A stretch of DNA of 64,000 nucleotides from Hazenella coriacea (GCF_004341825.1 NZ_SMAG01000001.1:620001-684000); one strand, 5' to 3'. Shown: positions 9,843-19,492, counted from the first letter of the stretch. Translations and numbers: made by a program. Notes: generated from the sequence alone by a model not told the origin.

Positions 9843-11284
9843 ACGTCTTTTGCCGTTTGCCAACGATTTTGAACTGCTTGAGAAATAGCATTCGTTTGTT
9901 GCAAACGCCACGCAAGTAAATCTCTAAGAAATTCAGGTAAAAAGTATCGAATGACTTGACCCTTTTTAAACTGTGAGTAACCAGCTCCAAACGTAAACAT
10001 ATCTACGGTTGCAATTATGATTTCTTCATCTTCAGCTAAATGCTTGCCATTAATCTGGACAGAGCAGATTTTTCTTCTTGGCTTGCTCTCTGGATCATAA
10101 ACAATCGTCATTCCTGAAACACAGAGCGAGCCAAGATTTTTTCCCCGAAAGCCAAATCCATAAACTTCTTTCTCTACGATCTCTTGAAGACAAGAATCCT
10201 CCAAGGCATGATAAATTTCTCTTCCTTGAATACGAAGCAAAACAGGATTAATCGGATGAGGACATATTTGATGAAGTTGTTCCAAAGTCACAGGACCCAT
10301 AGGTAATGAACCTAGAAGTTGTCCACTATTTACGATCGCGATATCAGCTTTTGTCCATTGACGAAGACTATCTGCTAACAAATTCCCAAGTGGTGACTCT
10401 TCATAATAATTCACCACTAAAGGGATCGCCAACTCTGTAATACGCTTAGACAACACATTTTTGGCTCGTCTTCTTTCTTCACTGATCAACTCGTCAATTC
10501 GACTCGATGGCAACTCCTCAGCAGTCGGAAAGCATTCCCCATGAACCTGTTCAATCTGTCCCTTTGTTTGATCATAATCAATCCATATATGTCCTACATA
10601 ACGACCAAACTTCCCGGCTCCTGCAATCCAAGTATCTCCAATCTGTTCAGGTACTTCTAATAAGTGATGAGTGTGAGCACCTAAAATCAGATCAATGCCC
10701 TCAATCTTTTCAGCCATCATCCGATCGGAGGGAAGCCCTAGATGGGAGAGAATGATTAACACATCGACTTGACCCTTTAATTGCTTCACTTGCCTTTCTA
10801 ATGCCTCGATTGGTTCCATCACTTGCCATCCCATCAAGTCGTATACAACAGGATAAGGAACCGTAGCTCCCAAGAATCCAAAACGAACTCCACCTCTTTC
10901 TTCAATCCATCTCGGGTGAATCCATAGAGGGGGCTGCCTTGTCTCTTTATGTACTACGTTAGAACTGATCACTCGATACCCTGCATCTTGATACAACTGA
11001 TTTAGTTGTGGCTTTGAAAAGGTGAGGAGTTCGTTATTACCGAGAGTAATCAAATCATACTGAGTAGCTTCCAAGATTCTGTTGTTAATTTGACCATCTG
11101 TGCCTTCTGTTTCCATTCTTTCTCGATCTGTATGATCTCCAATATCTAACATCCAGACAGGTTCACCATTCGATTCCCATTCATGCCTGTACCGTGATAC
11201 TAAGGTATATACTTGAGAGGTTTGCTCTAAATGGCTGTGGATATCATTCGTATGTAGGAGATGAAATCGTTGAATAACGCTCAT
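9839..11284 (-). CDS. yunD: YunD-like metallophosphoesterase / 5'-nucleotidase
   Basis: A 481-residue two-domain enzyme of the UshA-type 5'-nucleotidase family. The N-terminal dimetal phosphoesterase domain shows HTNDIHSH (residues 11-18), DIGDHTD, GNNEL (the GNHE motif), LSHLG and GAHTHH. The C-terminal substrate domain has NSGQLLGSLPMGPVT and VDMFTFGAGYSQF. No signal peptide is seen, so it is likely cytoplasmic, as for YunD. It is followed upstream by yunE and yunF on the same strand. The ATG at 11284 is 15 bases from the yunE stop. Confidence 0.88.
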   Translation of the reverse strand: MSVIQRFHLLHTNDIHSHLEQTSQVYTLVSRYRHEWESNGEPVWMLDIGDHTDRERMETEGTDGQINNRILEATQYDLITLGNNELLTFSKPQLNQLYQDAGYRVISSNVVHKETRQPPLWIHPRWIEERGGVRFGFLGATVPYPVVYDLMGWQVMEPIEALERQVKQLKGQVDVLIILSHLGLPSDRMMAEKIEGIDLILGAHTHHLLEVPEQIGDTWIAGAGKFGRYVGHIWIDYDQTKGQIEQVHGECFPTAEELPSSRIDELISEERRRAKNVLSKRITELAIPLVVNYYEESPLGNLLADSLRQWTKADIAIVNSGQLLGSLPMGPVTLEQLHQICPHPINPVLLRIQGREIYHALEDSCLQEIVEKEVYGFGFRGKNLGSLCVSGMTIVYDPESKPRRKICSVQINGKHLAEDEEIIIATVDMFTFGAGYSQFKKGQVIRYFLPEFLRDLLAWRLQQTNAISQAVQNRWQTAKDV

Positions 11285-11299
11285 GAAAAACCTCCCACT

Positions 11300-12130
11300 T
11301 TATATAATGTGAAGACCATCCAAAACCATACGGATGGCAATGATGAATAAAAAAGAGCGAAATACGATAACGAGAGCTCTTCCGTTCATCTTTAAGGAAA
11401 CCCAAGCTCCAAAACGCCCCCCTAACCAAGCTCCTGGAGCAAGAAAAACGGCTGCGAGCCAATGAATATTATCTTGAATGACATGGGTAAAACTTCCCAT
11501 AATAGCAGTTAAAAAAATAACAAACATCGAGGTAGCTGTGGCTACATGAGGTGGAAATCCAAATAAAAGGAGCATCATAGGCATCATCATGGAACCCCCT
11601 CCAACTCCAAATAAGCCTGAGAGAATTCCTATGAAAAAAGAGAGGATAAATGCAGTAATACGATGATAGCCATACTCGTATGTTACCCCACTCGGCTCTT
11701 GAAAAGAACGAAGCACATCCCACTGAATGGCCTTTGGCTTTCCTTTTTCTTTTACATTTAACATAAATGAGATCAAGATCAAAACAAAGCCAAATGTAGC
11801 AAAAAAAACATCAGTTTCTTGAAAGAAACGAGTTAAATAAGCACCAACCATGGCTCCAGGTCCACAACCTAAGAAGAAAACAATCCCGCTTCGAAAATCG
11901 ACTCGTTTCTGCTTTGAATAAGAAAGTGTGGAAGACAATGCAGTGATAACAATTAACAACATTGAAGTTCCTACCGCTATCGGTGGTGTAATCATCGAGA
12001 ATTGTGGATTTACAGAAGCCAAAAAAAGAAGGGCTGGAACGATAATCACACCACCGCCTAAACCAGCTAAACTACCAATCGTTCCAGCAGCCAACCCCAC
12101 TAGTAATAAAATGAGTCCTTCAACTAACAT
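11300..12130 (-). CDS. yunE: TauE/SafE family membrane permease (YunE)
   Basis: A 276-residue polytopic protein with about eight helices in two repeats. Each repeat begins with the family signature: GSLAGLGGGVIIVPALL in the first, SGLFGVGGGSMMMPMMLLL in the second. The family moves sulfite, sulfonates or related organic anions; this member's substrate is unknown. Gene order yunF-yunE-yunD is conserved with B. subtilis, with short spacings. Confidence 0.88.
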   Translation of the reverse strand: MLVEGLILLLVGLAAGTIGSLAGLGGGVIIVPALLFLASVNPQFSMITPPIAVGTSMLLIVITALSSTLSYSKQKRVDFRSGIVFFLGCGPGAMVGAYLTRFFQETDVFFATFGFVLILISFMLNVKEKGKPKAIQWDVLRSFQEPSGVTYEYGYHRITAFILSFFIGILSGLFGVGGGSMMMPMMLLLFGFPPHVATATSMFVIFLTAIMGSFTHVIQDNIHWLAAVFLAPGAWLGGRFGAWVSLKMNGRALVIVFRSFLFIIAIRMVLDGLHII

Positions 12131-12158
12131 TCATTCTCTCCCTGTCTTTTAGATTAAG

Positions 12159-13013
12159 CTAAAAAAATTCCAATTGTCTAGGTGCAAGACCTTCAAAAGA
12201 AACTCCACATAGTTCCTTCATTTGTTTGGCACTATGTACAGCATCTCCTTGAGAGTTATTATTAAACAATAGAGTGATTTGTTTGACTTTCTCCTTTAAC
12301 TCTTCCACACGCTGCACCCATTCAGCTAACTCCTCTTCAGAGTAACGATAAGCATATCTGACATCCCGCCAGTTGGGTTGTCCTTGATGATTCCAACCTT
12401 GAACATTCCGACCATGGAAGCGCACGAGTGTATGGTCGGGGTGAGTTGTCTCTAACACGATCGGAACTGATCCTTCACCTGCTTGGGGTTCATCACAAAT
12501 CACATGAATGAGCTCTTCTCGTTCAAGAAATTGCAACGTTTGATCATGATATTCGGCTCGAAACCAACTCCGATTACGGAATTCTATAGCCATCGGAATA
12601 TCACGGAACGCTTCACGTAACCGACGAATATATTTTACATGTTTTTGTGTGCAATCATACCAAGGTGGAAACTGAAACAACATCATAGAAAGTTTATTTG
12701 ATTGGATCATGGGCTGAATCGAAAGAATCATTTCATTTACATTTTCTTGCCATGTCCGGATGGGGGCACGTTCTAAGCGACCATGTCCAGTCAACTCCCG
12801 ATATGCCTTAATAACAAAACGAAATGAATCAGGTGTTTCTAAAACCCATTTTTCCATCCGCTCAGCCGATGCAATCGCATGGTAGGTACTGTCTACTTCT
12901 ACAACGGGGAAATGCCCTGCATAAAGAGCAAGTTTCTTTTTTGCAGATGTTCCTGGCGGATAGAGTTCATGATGATCTCCCCAACCACATACACCAATCT
13001 GGATCAGGTTCAC
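12159..13013 (-). CDS. yunF: DUF72 protein YunF
   Basis: A TIM-barrel-like DUF72 protein of about 284 residues: IGVCGWGDHHELYPPGT, FPVVEVDSTYHAI, SFRFVIKAYRELTGH and VRFHGRNVQGW. The function of the family is unknown; structural similarity to xylose-isomerase-like barrels is established. I take the GTG at 13013, after AAAGGGG, because it gives the short N-terminus usual in the family; a GTG at 13052 would add 13 unmatched residues. It is first gene of the yunFED transcript. Confidence 0.85.
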   Translation of the reverse strand: MNLIQIGVCGWGDHHELYPPGTSAKKKLALYAGHFPVVEVDSTYHAIASAERMEKWVLETPDSFRFVIKAYRELTGHGRLERAPIRTWQENVNEMILSIQPMIQSNKLSMMLFQFPPWYDCTQKHVKYIRRLREAFRDIPMAIEFRNRSWFRAEYHDQTLQFLEREELIHVICDEPQAGEGSVPIVLETTHPDHTLVRFHGRNVQGWNHQGQPNWRDVRYAYRYSEEELAEWVQRVEELKEKVKQITLLFNNNSQGDAVHSAKQMKELCGVSFEGLAPRQLEFF

Positions 13014-13209
13014 AAGATCCGCCCCTTTCTTTAAAAGATTGAGCCCATACACTCTTTAACTCATTCTATAATTGACACCATTGTATCATATGAAGTTCTA
13101 TTCCTTCTTCCTTTGATTTTTGATTAAATTAGACGGGGTCAGTAATAAAATATAAAATAAGATATCAGAGCCTTGGATGATCTTCCAATTCCAATAAGGA
13201 GAGATGTGA

Positions 13210-13641
13210 GTGAAATTTTTTTTATCGATCCAGATCTCCGTCATTGAGCAAATCCGGGATTATTGTTATAACTGCTTACCTTATGAGGGATACGGAATCC
13301 TAGCGGGAACAACCACAGAGATCACTCATTTTTTTCCAATTCCTAATCATGATCAAAGTCCATGCTCTTTTGAATTCGATCCAAAAGTCTATTTGGAAAC
13401 GATCAAACAGATGAAAGTTCAACAGCTAACATGGATCGGAGTTATCCACTCTCATCCATTCATCTCAGCTTATCCGTCTCCACGTGACCTAAAACAATGG
13501 AGCTTCCATCATAAAAGCTTCTGGGTCTATTCGTTTAAAAATGGGGAAGACGATTTATGTGCCTACTCTATTCAACAAGAACAAGTCATTCCAATTATCT
13601 ATCAGATAACTGGACAAACCCTGACAGACAGGAGTTTATAA
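13210..13641 (+). CDS. JAMM/MPN metallopeptidase (M67 family)
   Basis: A 143-residue JAB-domain zinc isopeptidase with the full JAMM signature: Glu26 (YEGYGIL), His80 and His82 (HSHP), Ser90 and Asp93 (PSPRD). The EGYG start is typical of stand-alone bacterial JAB proteases that act on ubiquitin-like sulfur carriers. No ThiS/MoaD-like or E1-like gene is near, so the substrate is unclear. The GTG start at 13210 has AAGGAG eight bases before it. The stop lies four bases before pncB, so it is co-transcribed with NAD salvage. Confidence 0.8.
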   Translation: MKFFLSIQISVIEQIRDYCYNCLPYEGYGILAGTTTEITHFFPIPNHDQSPCSFEFDPKVYLETIKQMKVQQLTWIGVIHSHPFISAYPSPRDLKQWSFHHKSFWVYSFKNGEDDLCAYSIQQEQVIPIIYQITGQTLTDRSL

Positions 13642-13645
13642 TGTC

Positions 13646-15130
13646 ATGATCACACCAACCATATCTGCTTTGCATACAGACAAATATCAAATCACAATGA
13701 TGTATAGTCATTGGAAACGAGGAACTCATCTACATCGGCGCGCCTTTGATCTTTATTTTCGTTCCTTACCCTTTGGGAACGGTTATGCGGTTTTTGCTGG
13801 ATTAGAGAGAGCCATTCAATATTTAGAAGGACTTCATTTTACTGAAGAAGACCTTGAATACCTTCAATCACTCGATGAATCGTTTGACCCTGAGTTTTTA
13901 AACATGTTACGCAATTTCCGTTTTAGGGGCGATGTGTATGCCATGCCTGAAGGAACCATCGTTTTCCCCAATGAGCCACTCATTCGCCTTGAAGGAAATA
14001 TTATGGAGCTGCAACTCATCGAAACGGCTTTACTAAACTTCATTGGCTTTCAAACCTTGATCGCCACAAAAGCGGCAAGAATCCGTCATATCGCGGGTGA
14101 AGACATGCTGATGGAATTTGGAACCCGTCGCGCTCAAGAAATGGACGCGGCTGTTTGGGGTGCAAGAGCTACCTATATCTCTGGCTTTCATTCCACCTCC
14201 AATACACTGGCTGGAAAAATGTTCAATATTCCTACAAGCGGAACCCATTCTCATTCGTGGGTCCAGGATTTCGATTCCGAGCTAGAAGCATTTCGAGCTT
14301 ATGCCGAAACCTTCCCAGATAACGCCATTTTACTAGTAGATACGTATGATACTTTAAAAAGTGGCATTCCCAATGCAATCAAAGTTGGTTTGGAGCTTAA
14401 ACAAAAAGGCAAACGCTTAATCGGAATCCGCTTAGATAGTGGTGATTTGGCTTATTTATCAAAAAAAGCTAGAAAGATGCTAGATGAAGCAGGTCTCACA
14501 GATACCAAGGTAGTTGCTTCTAGCGATTTAGATGAATTTACAATCTTGAATCTCAAGTCACAAGGAGCCCAAATCGAGTCTTGGGGAGTAGGAACCAAAT
14601 TGATCACTGCTTTCGACAAACCCGCTTTAGGAGCCGTTTATAAAATGGTTGCCCGACATGAACATGACCACTGGGTTCCCACTTTGAAAATCTCTTCAAA
14701 TCCAGAAAAGGTGACCACACCCGGAAGAAAAAATGTCTTTCGTATCATTAATAACCAGACAGGAAAAGCACGTGCGGACTACATTACCAAAGTAGATGAA
14801 GCGCTCGATGAGAATAAGCCATTAGTTCTTTTTCATCCCGTTCATACTTTCCGTCGCAAAGAAGTAACCAACTATACAGCGGTTCCTTTGTTGAAAAACA
14901 TCTTCCAAAATGGACAGTTAGTATATGATGTTCCTACTCTGAATCAAATTAGAGACTATCATGAAGAGCAATTAAAATTATTCTGGGAAGAATATTTACG
15001 CACCTTAAATCCAGAAGAATACTATGTTAATCTATCAGAACCCTTGTGGCAACAAAAACAGGATCTCTTACAAACCATTTATCAGCAAATTAAAGTAGAT
15101 ACAAAGCAAAACCATAACCACCCAGAATGA
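13646..15130 (+). CDS. pncB: Nicotinate phosphoribosyltransferase
   Basis: Converts nicotinate and PRPP to nicotinate mononucleotide, the entry step of NAD salvage. The protein is 494 residues with LHTDKYQITMMYSHW at the N-terminus, MEFGTRRAQEMDAA around the phosphorylated-histidine region (SGTHSHSW holds the catalytic His), and IRLDSGDLAYLS. Length fits the long bacterial NAPRTase class. It follows the JAMM gene with a four-base gap; the weak GGAG is inside the upstream coding end, consistent with coupling. Confidence 0.93.
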   Translation: MITPTISALHTDKYQITMMYSHWKRGTHLHRRAFDLYFRSLPFGNGYAVFAGLERAIQYLEGLHFTEEDLEYLQSLDESFDPEFLNMLRNFRFRGDVYAMPEGTIVFPNEPLIRLEGNIMELQLIETALLNFIGFQTLIATKAARIRHIAGEDMLMEFGTRRAQEMDAAVWGARATYISGFHSTSNTLAGKMFNIPTSGTHSHSWVQDFDSELEAFRAYAETFPDNAILLVDTYDTLKSGIPNAIKVGLELKQKGKRLIGIRLDSGDLAYLSKKARKMLDEAGLTDTKVVASSDLDEFTILNLKSQGAQIESWGVGTKLITAFDKPALGAVYKMVARHEHDHWVPTLKISSNPEKVTTPGRKNVFRIINNQTGKARADYITKVDEALDENKPLVLFHPVHTFRRKEVTNYTAVPLLKNIFQNGQLVYDVPTLNQIRDYHEEQLKLFWEEYLRTLNPEEYYVNLSEPLWQQKQDLLQTIYQQIKVDTKQNHNHPE

Positions 15131-15154
15131 ACAACCAAAGCTCTTTTACCATAG

Positions 15155-15188
15155 AAAAACGCCAAGCAACCATATACTTGGCGTTTTC
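15155..15188. terminator. Bidirectional terminator between pncB and aceA
   Basis: A 12-bp perfect stem, GAAAACGCCAAG/CTTGGCGTTTTC (15155-15166 and 15177-15188), with a 10-base loop. It can end transcription of both convergent genes. Confidence 0.9.
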
Positions 15189-15221
15189 CCTCTTTATATT
15201 TATCAATGATTTGGATTAAAC

Positions 15222-16505
15222 CTATTTGGAAGTAAATTGCTCTGCTTCAGTAGAGCCAGCAAGAGCAGTAGTAGAAGAAGTTCCACCTGTAATCACCATG
15301 GAAACCTCGTCAAAGTAACCTGTACCCACTTCCCGTTGATGACGTGTAGCACTGTATCCATCTACTTCCGCAGCAAACTCCTCTTGTTGTAGCTCAGAGT
15401 ATGCTGCCATTCCTTTTTCACTATATCCTTTAGCCAATTGAAACATGCTATGGTTCAACGCATGGAAACCAGCTAAGGTGACAAATTGGAATTTATAGCC
15501 CATTTTACCTAGTTCCTCTTGGAAGCTAGCAATGGTTGCATCATCCAATTTCTTTTTCCAATTAAACGATGGGGAACAGTTGTATGCAAGAAGTTTGCCT
15601 GGATATTTAGCATGAATCGCTTCCGCAAATTGACGAGCCTCTTCCAAATTAGGCTCAGACGTTTCACACCAGATCAAATCTGCATAAGGTGCATACGCCA
15701 AGCCACGAGCAATCGCAGTTTGCAATCCTGACCGAATCCGGAAGAAACCTTCTGGAGTACGCTCACCAGTTACAAATTCTTGGTCACGGGGATCTACATC
15801 ACTGGTTAATAATTCAGCAGCATTTGCATCTGTACGAGCGACGAGAATGGTAGGTACGCCCATCACATCGGCAGCCAGACGTGCGGACACTAAATTGCGA
15901 ATAGCTTGTGAGGTCGGGATTAATACTTTTCCACCCAAGTGACCACATTTTTTCTCTGAAGCTAATTGGTCTTCAAAGTGAACACCTGCTGCTCCAGCTT
16001 CGATCATGCTTTTCATCAATTCAAAAACATTTAACGGTCCACCAAATCCAGCTTCTGCATCAGCAACAATCGGTGCAAACCATTGACGATCATGCTTTCC
16101 CTCAGCATGCTCAATCTGATCTGCTCGCTGTAAAGCTTGGTTAATTCGTTTTACCACATGAGGAACACTATTGGCTGGATATAAACTTTGATCCGGATAC
16201 ATATGTCCAGATAGATTCGCATCAGCCGCTACTTGCCATCCGCTTAAATAAATCGCTTTCAATCCTGCTTTTACTTGCTGTACGGCTTGGTTTCCAGTTA
16301 AAGCCCCTAAAGCACGTACAAATGGATCATGATTTAAAAGCTCCCACAGTCTCTCAGAACCCTTTTGTGCCAATGTATATTCTATTTTTAGTGAACCTCT
16401 AAGCTTTAGTACTTCTTCAGCAGTATATGGACGTTGAACACCTTGCCAACGTGAGGAAGATTCCCACTCTTTTTTTAAAGCTGCTACTTCTTGTTGATAA
16501 GTCAT
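15222..16505 (-). CDS. aceA: Isocitrate lyase
   Basis: Splits isocitrate into glyoxylate and succinate, the first glyoxylate-shunt step used for growth on acetate or fatty acids. The 427-residue protein carries the catalytic loop KKCGHLGGK, the metal-binding ADAEAGFGG and the VARTDANAA motif. The start is the ATG at 16505 after GAGGAGG; the frame extends to 16556 without a ribosome site. It is second gene of an aceB-aceA operon, 125 bases after aceB. The C-terminal ISTT-like tail is short, as in Gram-positive enzymes. Confidence 0.95.
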   Translation of the reverse strand: MTYQQEVAALKKEWESSSRWQGVQRPYTAEEVLKLRGSLKIEYTLAQKGSERLWELLNHDPFVRALGALTGNQAVQQVKAGLKAIYLSGWQVAADANLSGHMYPDQSLYPANSVPHVVKRINQALQRADQIEHAEGKHDRQWFAPIVADAEAGFGGPLNVFELMKSMIEAGAAGVHFEDQLASEKKCGHLGGKVLIPTSQAIRNLVSARLAADVMGVPTILVARTDANAAELLTSDVDPRDQEFVTGERTPEGFFRIRSGLQTAIARGLAYAPYADLIWCETSEPNLEEARQFAEAIHAKYPGKLLAYNCSPSFNWKKKLDDATIASFQEELGKMGYKFQFVTLAGFHALNHSMFQLAKGYSEKGMAAYSELQQEEFAAEVDGYSATRHQREVGTGYFDEVSMVITGGTSSTTALAGSTEAEQFTSK

Positions 16506-16630
16506 TGATAATTCCTCCTCATTGATTGAAGTAATTAAAAAATATTTTTTATCCAATTCATTGTGCGGGGAGATGTTTCACTGGCGGACGACTTTCCAAA
16601 TACACTACCTTCCTTGATTATGCGAAAAGA

Positions 16631-18238
16631 TTAAAGATACTGATAACCTGGGATCGTAAGGAACTCGATATATTCGTCATTTTCCGTCAAGTCAATAAAC
16701 AATTGGCGAGCTTCAGGATACTTCTCTTGTTCAAATCGTTGGGAACCTAGCTTCTTTTGTAGTACATTCATTTCATCTTCTAAAACTTCGTGAAATAACT
16801 GCATCGTTACCTTTCTACCATCGTCGAGGACCCCTTTAGGATGACGAATCCATTGCCATACTTGTGCACGAGAAATTTCAGCGGTTGCTGCATCCTCCAT
16901 CAGATGATTAATGGCTACAGCCCCAAATCCGCACAGCCAAGCAGCAATATACTGAATGCCTACCGAAATATTTGTTCTCAAGCCTTGTTCCGTAATCGGA
17001 CCCTCAGGTACACGGAGGAGATCTTCTGCTGTCACACGGACATCCTCACGTTTTTTGTCAATCTGATTGAGTTGTGGCATGATTCGATCAAATACTTCCA
17101 TCGCAACGGGAACCAAGCCTGGGTGTGCAACCCATGTACCATCATGTCCATCCCTAGCTTCTCGCTCTTTATCTGCTCGTACTTTAGCCATCGCTTCTTC
17201 ATTAGCCTTAGGATCATGTTTCACTGGAATTTGAGCAGCCATCCCACCAATCGCAGGTGCATTCCGTTTATGACAAGTTTTAACCGCTAACTGAGTATAA
17301 GCTCGCATAAATGGCACCGTCATGGTAACTAAAGAACGATCTGGTAAAATAACATCAGGTTGATTTCTTAACCGTTTTAAATAACTAAAAATATAATCCC
17401 ATCGTCCACAATTCAAACCGGCAGAGTGTTCTCTTAACTCAAATAAAATTTCATCCATCTCAAAAGCCGCCATAATCGTTTCGATCAGCACAGTGGCTCG
17501 AATGGACCCTTGTGGAATACTTAATTCATCTTGAGCCATAATAAAAATCTCATTCCACAGTCTCGCTTCCAGATGGCTTTCCATCTTAGGTAGATAAAAA
17601 TAGGGTCCAGATCCCTGTTCCAACAGAGTTTGAACATTATGATAAAAGTAGAGTGCAAAATCAAAAATTCCTGCCGGAACTGGCTTTTGGTCCACAAGCA
17701 CATGTTTCTCTTCTAAATGCCAGCCGCGCGGACGAACGATTAAAACAGCAACTTCATCATTTAGATGATATTCTTTTCCGTTGTTATCATTTTTAAAGTA
17801 TATGGTTTTACGAATCGCATCTCGTAAATTTAATTGTCCGTGAATCGTGTTTTCCCATGTGGGTGAATTAGAATCCTCAAAGTCTGCCATAAAGATCTTT
17901 GCACCTGAATTAAGTGCATTGATCACCATTTTTCGATCCCCTGCAGGTCCTGTAATTTCTACCCTTCGATCATGAAGATCTTTAGGCAAGGGAGTAATCG
18001 ACCATTCACGATCTCTAATTTCCTTTGTTTCAGGTAAAAAGGTTGGCAACTTCCCTTGGTCAATTTCTTTCTGCCGAAGCCCCCTGTTATACATCAGTTC
18101 TTCTCTTGTTTTTGCAAACTTCCTCGTTAGTTTTGCAACCAATTGCAGTGCTTCGGGTGTTAAAATTTCTTCCGCTTGGGCAGAAATAGATCCGAGAATT
18201 TCCACTCCTGCGGGTAACAAACGTGCATGATCTCCCAC
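16631..18238 (-). CDS. aceB: Malate synthase A
   Basis: Condenses glyoxylate with acetyl-CoA to malate, the second shunt step. The 535-residue length fits the A isoform. Conserved regions include [17 protein letters not shown] (magnesium and glyoxylate site), [26 protein letters not shown] and [12 protein letters not shown]. The start is a GTG at 18238 with AAAGGGGG before it. Promoter and palindromic operator-like sites lie upstream, so acetate- or acyl-responsive repression is likely. Together with the acetate symporter about 2 kb away, this gives a small acetate-use region. Confidence 0.95.
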   Translation of the reverse strand: MGDHARLLPAGVEILGSISAQAEEILTPEALQLVAKLTRKFAKTREELMYNRGLRQKEIDQGKLPTFLPETKEIRDREWSITPLPKDLHDRRVEITGPAGDRKMVINALNSGAKIFMADFEDSNSPTWENTIHGQLNLRDAIRKTIYFKNDNNGKEYHLNDEVAVLIVRPRGWHLEEKHVLVDQKPVPAGIFDFALYFYHNVQTLLEQGSGPYFYLPKMESHLEARLWNEIFIMAQDELSIPQGSIRATVLIETIMAAFEMDEILFELREHSAGLNCGRWDYIFSYLKRLRNQPDVILPDRSLVTMTVPFMRAYTQLAVKTCHKRNAPAIGGMAAQIPVKHDPKANEEAMAKVRADKEREARDGHDGTWVAHPGLVPVAMEVFDRIMPQLNQIDKKREDVRVTAEDLLRVPEGPITEQGLRTNISVGIQYIAAWLCGFGAVAINHLMEDAATAEISRAQVWQWIRHPKGVLDDGRKVTMQLFHEVLEDEMNVLQKKLGSQRFEQEKYPEARQLFIDLTENDEYIEFLTIPGYQYL

Positions 18239-18274
18239 TGACGCTGTCCCCCTTTGTTAAATTCAACTTACCAT

Positions 18275-18334
18275 TATTATATAACAGATGTTCCTTTCAG
18301 TGACTATATTAACACAGACGCTGTTATATAACAA
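18275..18334 (-). promoter_or_regulatory. aceBA promoter with two palindromic operator candidates
   Basis: Read on the minus strand: -35 TTGTTA (18329-18334), 17 bp, -10 TAATAT (18306-18311). The perfect 12-bp palindrome TGTTATATAACA (18322-18333) overlaps the -35 box. A second copy with one change (TATTATATAACA on the plus strand, 18275-18286) lies 47 bp downstream, in the transcribed leader. Two copies of the same dyad, one blocking the -35 box, suggest repressor control. The regulator is not identified; a GntR-type dyad is only one possibility. Confidence 0.6.
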
Positions 18335-18343
18335 TAGGTAAAA

Positions 18344-18382
18344 TAAAAAACCCCAACTCTCACTACTATGGTAGTTTGGGGG
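18344..18382 (-). terminator. Terminator of the small-peptide operon
   Basis: Minus-strand hairpin with outer stem CCCCAA/TTGGGG, inner stem CTAC/GTAG, then TTTTTTATTTT. It ends the short transcript carrying the 38-residue repeat peptide just before the aceBA promoter. Confidence 0.75.
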
Positions 18383-18426
18383 TCATCGCAGATTATAAAT
18401 AATAATAACAAAACATTGAAGAATCC

Positions 18427-18456
18427 TTACATATCATTTATGAGACTTTCCATCAT
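18427..18456 (-). CDS. Possible nonapeptide ORF downstream of repeat peptide
   Basis: A nine-codon frame (MMESLINDM) with AGGAG just upstream, lying between the 38-residue peptide gene and its terminator. Ribosome-site spacing suits the second of the two ATG codons. It may be translated as a coupled micro-ORF, or may be chance. There is no independent support. Confidence 0.3.
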   Translation of the reverse strand: MMESLINDM

Positions 18457-18473
18457 CAATCTCCTATAAAAGC

Positions 18474-18590
18474 CTAAATTTCCAAATCAATTTGTGATTC
18501 ATTTACTTCTAGATCAACTTCAAAGCCTTGGATATCTAAATCCATTTCTTCTGAATGGATATCTAAGTCGAATAAGTCCTTTTGGTTCAC
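18474..18590 (-). CDS. 38-residue acidic nonapeptide-repeat peptide with lanthipeptide-leader-like start
   Basis: A GTG start at 18590 eight bases after AAGGAGG. The peptide begins MNQKDLFDLDI, which resembles the F(N/D)LD box of class I lanthipeptide leaders (epidermin has NDLFNLDV). The rest is four units in exact nine-residue register: FDLDIHSEE, MDLDIQGFE, VDLEVNESQ, IDLEI. Each unit starts with hydrophobic-D-L-acidic-hydrophobic. There is no Cys and almost no Ser or Thr, so no normal lanthionine core. It has its own promoter and terminator. No modification enzyme is in the window. The function is unknown. Confidence 0.68.
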   Translation of the reverse strand: MNQKDLFDLDIHSEEMDLDIQGFEVDLEVNESQIDLEI

Positions 18591-18677
18591 TATGAATCCC
18601 TCCTTTCTGTAAAGCAATTAATTAATTCTTTCCCCTTTTTTATTTTTCCCTCTTTTCTTTATTATTAACTAATTTAA

Positions 18678-18705
18678 ATATAACAACAATTAACGAAACG
18701 TTCAA
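18678..18705 (-). promoter_or_regulatory. Sigma-A promoter of the repeat-peptide operon
   Basis: On the minus strand, TTGAAC (18700-18705), a 16-bp spacer and TTATAT (18678-18683), about 85 bases before the GTG start. Confidence 0.5.
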
Positions 18706-19166
18706 AAGAAGTTTAAAATTATTTTAAGATTCATTAGAGATTTGTCCATAAAGTACTGTTGATGAGGTGATAAACCAAAACTTTAGAGCGTGGAGCTCGA
18801 TTTTCACCTTCCATGAGCTTGTAGCTTGCGAAGAAGAGGAAATTTCCGCTCCATCCTTCGATTCTAGGAGATGCAAAAGGCATAGAAGAAACTCAATAAA
18901 AGATTGCCTCCTCTTCTCCTCCATCAGGGTTCCGCTAAGTTGTGGCACAATGTCATTTCAGGCGAAATTTCGATTCCTAACTTATGGGAAGTCGATACGA
19001 TCAAGGAGGTAATAATCATTTTGTTAGAGACCAACACATGGTAAACATCCACTTTGGTCTTTTGCAAAACTCTTAGCTGTTATGAAATATAAAAATCGGG
19101 TAAATCCTATTAGTTGATACCCTTCTAACGATCTAAGTATCAAACTTGAAAAAGGAGTTGAATTTC
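18706..19166. other. Intergenic stretch, possible coding remnant
   Basis: No gene that I can support. A plus-strand frame without a proper start runs to a stop near 19044 and ends with the protein-like segment GEISIPNLWEVDTIKEV. A good ribosome site, AAGGAGGT at 19003-19010, leads only to a seven-codon frame (TTG at 19021). This could be the tail of a decayed gene. The ribosome site of the YdhR-like gene is at the right end. Confidence 0.3.
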
Positions 19167-19475
19167 ATGTCAGTGAAACTATTACAAATTGACTTTCCTA
19201 CAGAAGGGCCTTGGGGTGAGGAGATGAGTAAAGCTTACGCAGACTTAGCTACTCATATTTCTAAAACACCTGGACTTTTATGGAAGATCTGGACTGAAAA
19301 TAAGAAAACAGGTGAAGCTGGGGGAATTTATTTATTTGAAGATGAAGCAAGTGCTAGAAGTTACCTTGCTGAACATACAGCTCGCTTAGAATCCTTTGGC
19401 ATTCAAAATATCCGTTCAAAAATCTTTGATATCAACTCATCTCTGTCGGAAATTACAAAATTCAACATAAAGTAA
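19167..19475 (+). CDS. YdhR-family putative monooxygenase
   Basis: A 102-residue dimeric alpha-beta-barrel protein of the YdhR family, clearly similar to E. coli YdhR: LLQIDFPTEGPWG, PGLLWKIWTENKKTGEAGGIYLF, YLAEHTARLESFG. The family is related to antibiotic-biosynthesis monooxygenases, but no reaction has been proven for YdhR. The start is the ATG at 19167 after AAAGGAG. It is monocistronic with its own terminator. Confidence 0.87.
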   Translation: MSVKLLQIDFPTEGPWGEEMSKAYADLATHISKTPGLLWKIWTENKKTGEAGGIYLFEDEASARSYLAEHTARLESFGIQNIRSKIFDINSSLSEITKFNIK

Positions 19476-19492
19476 TGATGTATCTTAGTGTG

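Noticed and set aside
18724-19012. Overlapping open frames on both strands before the YdhR-like gene
   Set aside because: Neither has a ribosome site or family resemblance; at most a decayed gene tail on the plus strand.
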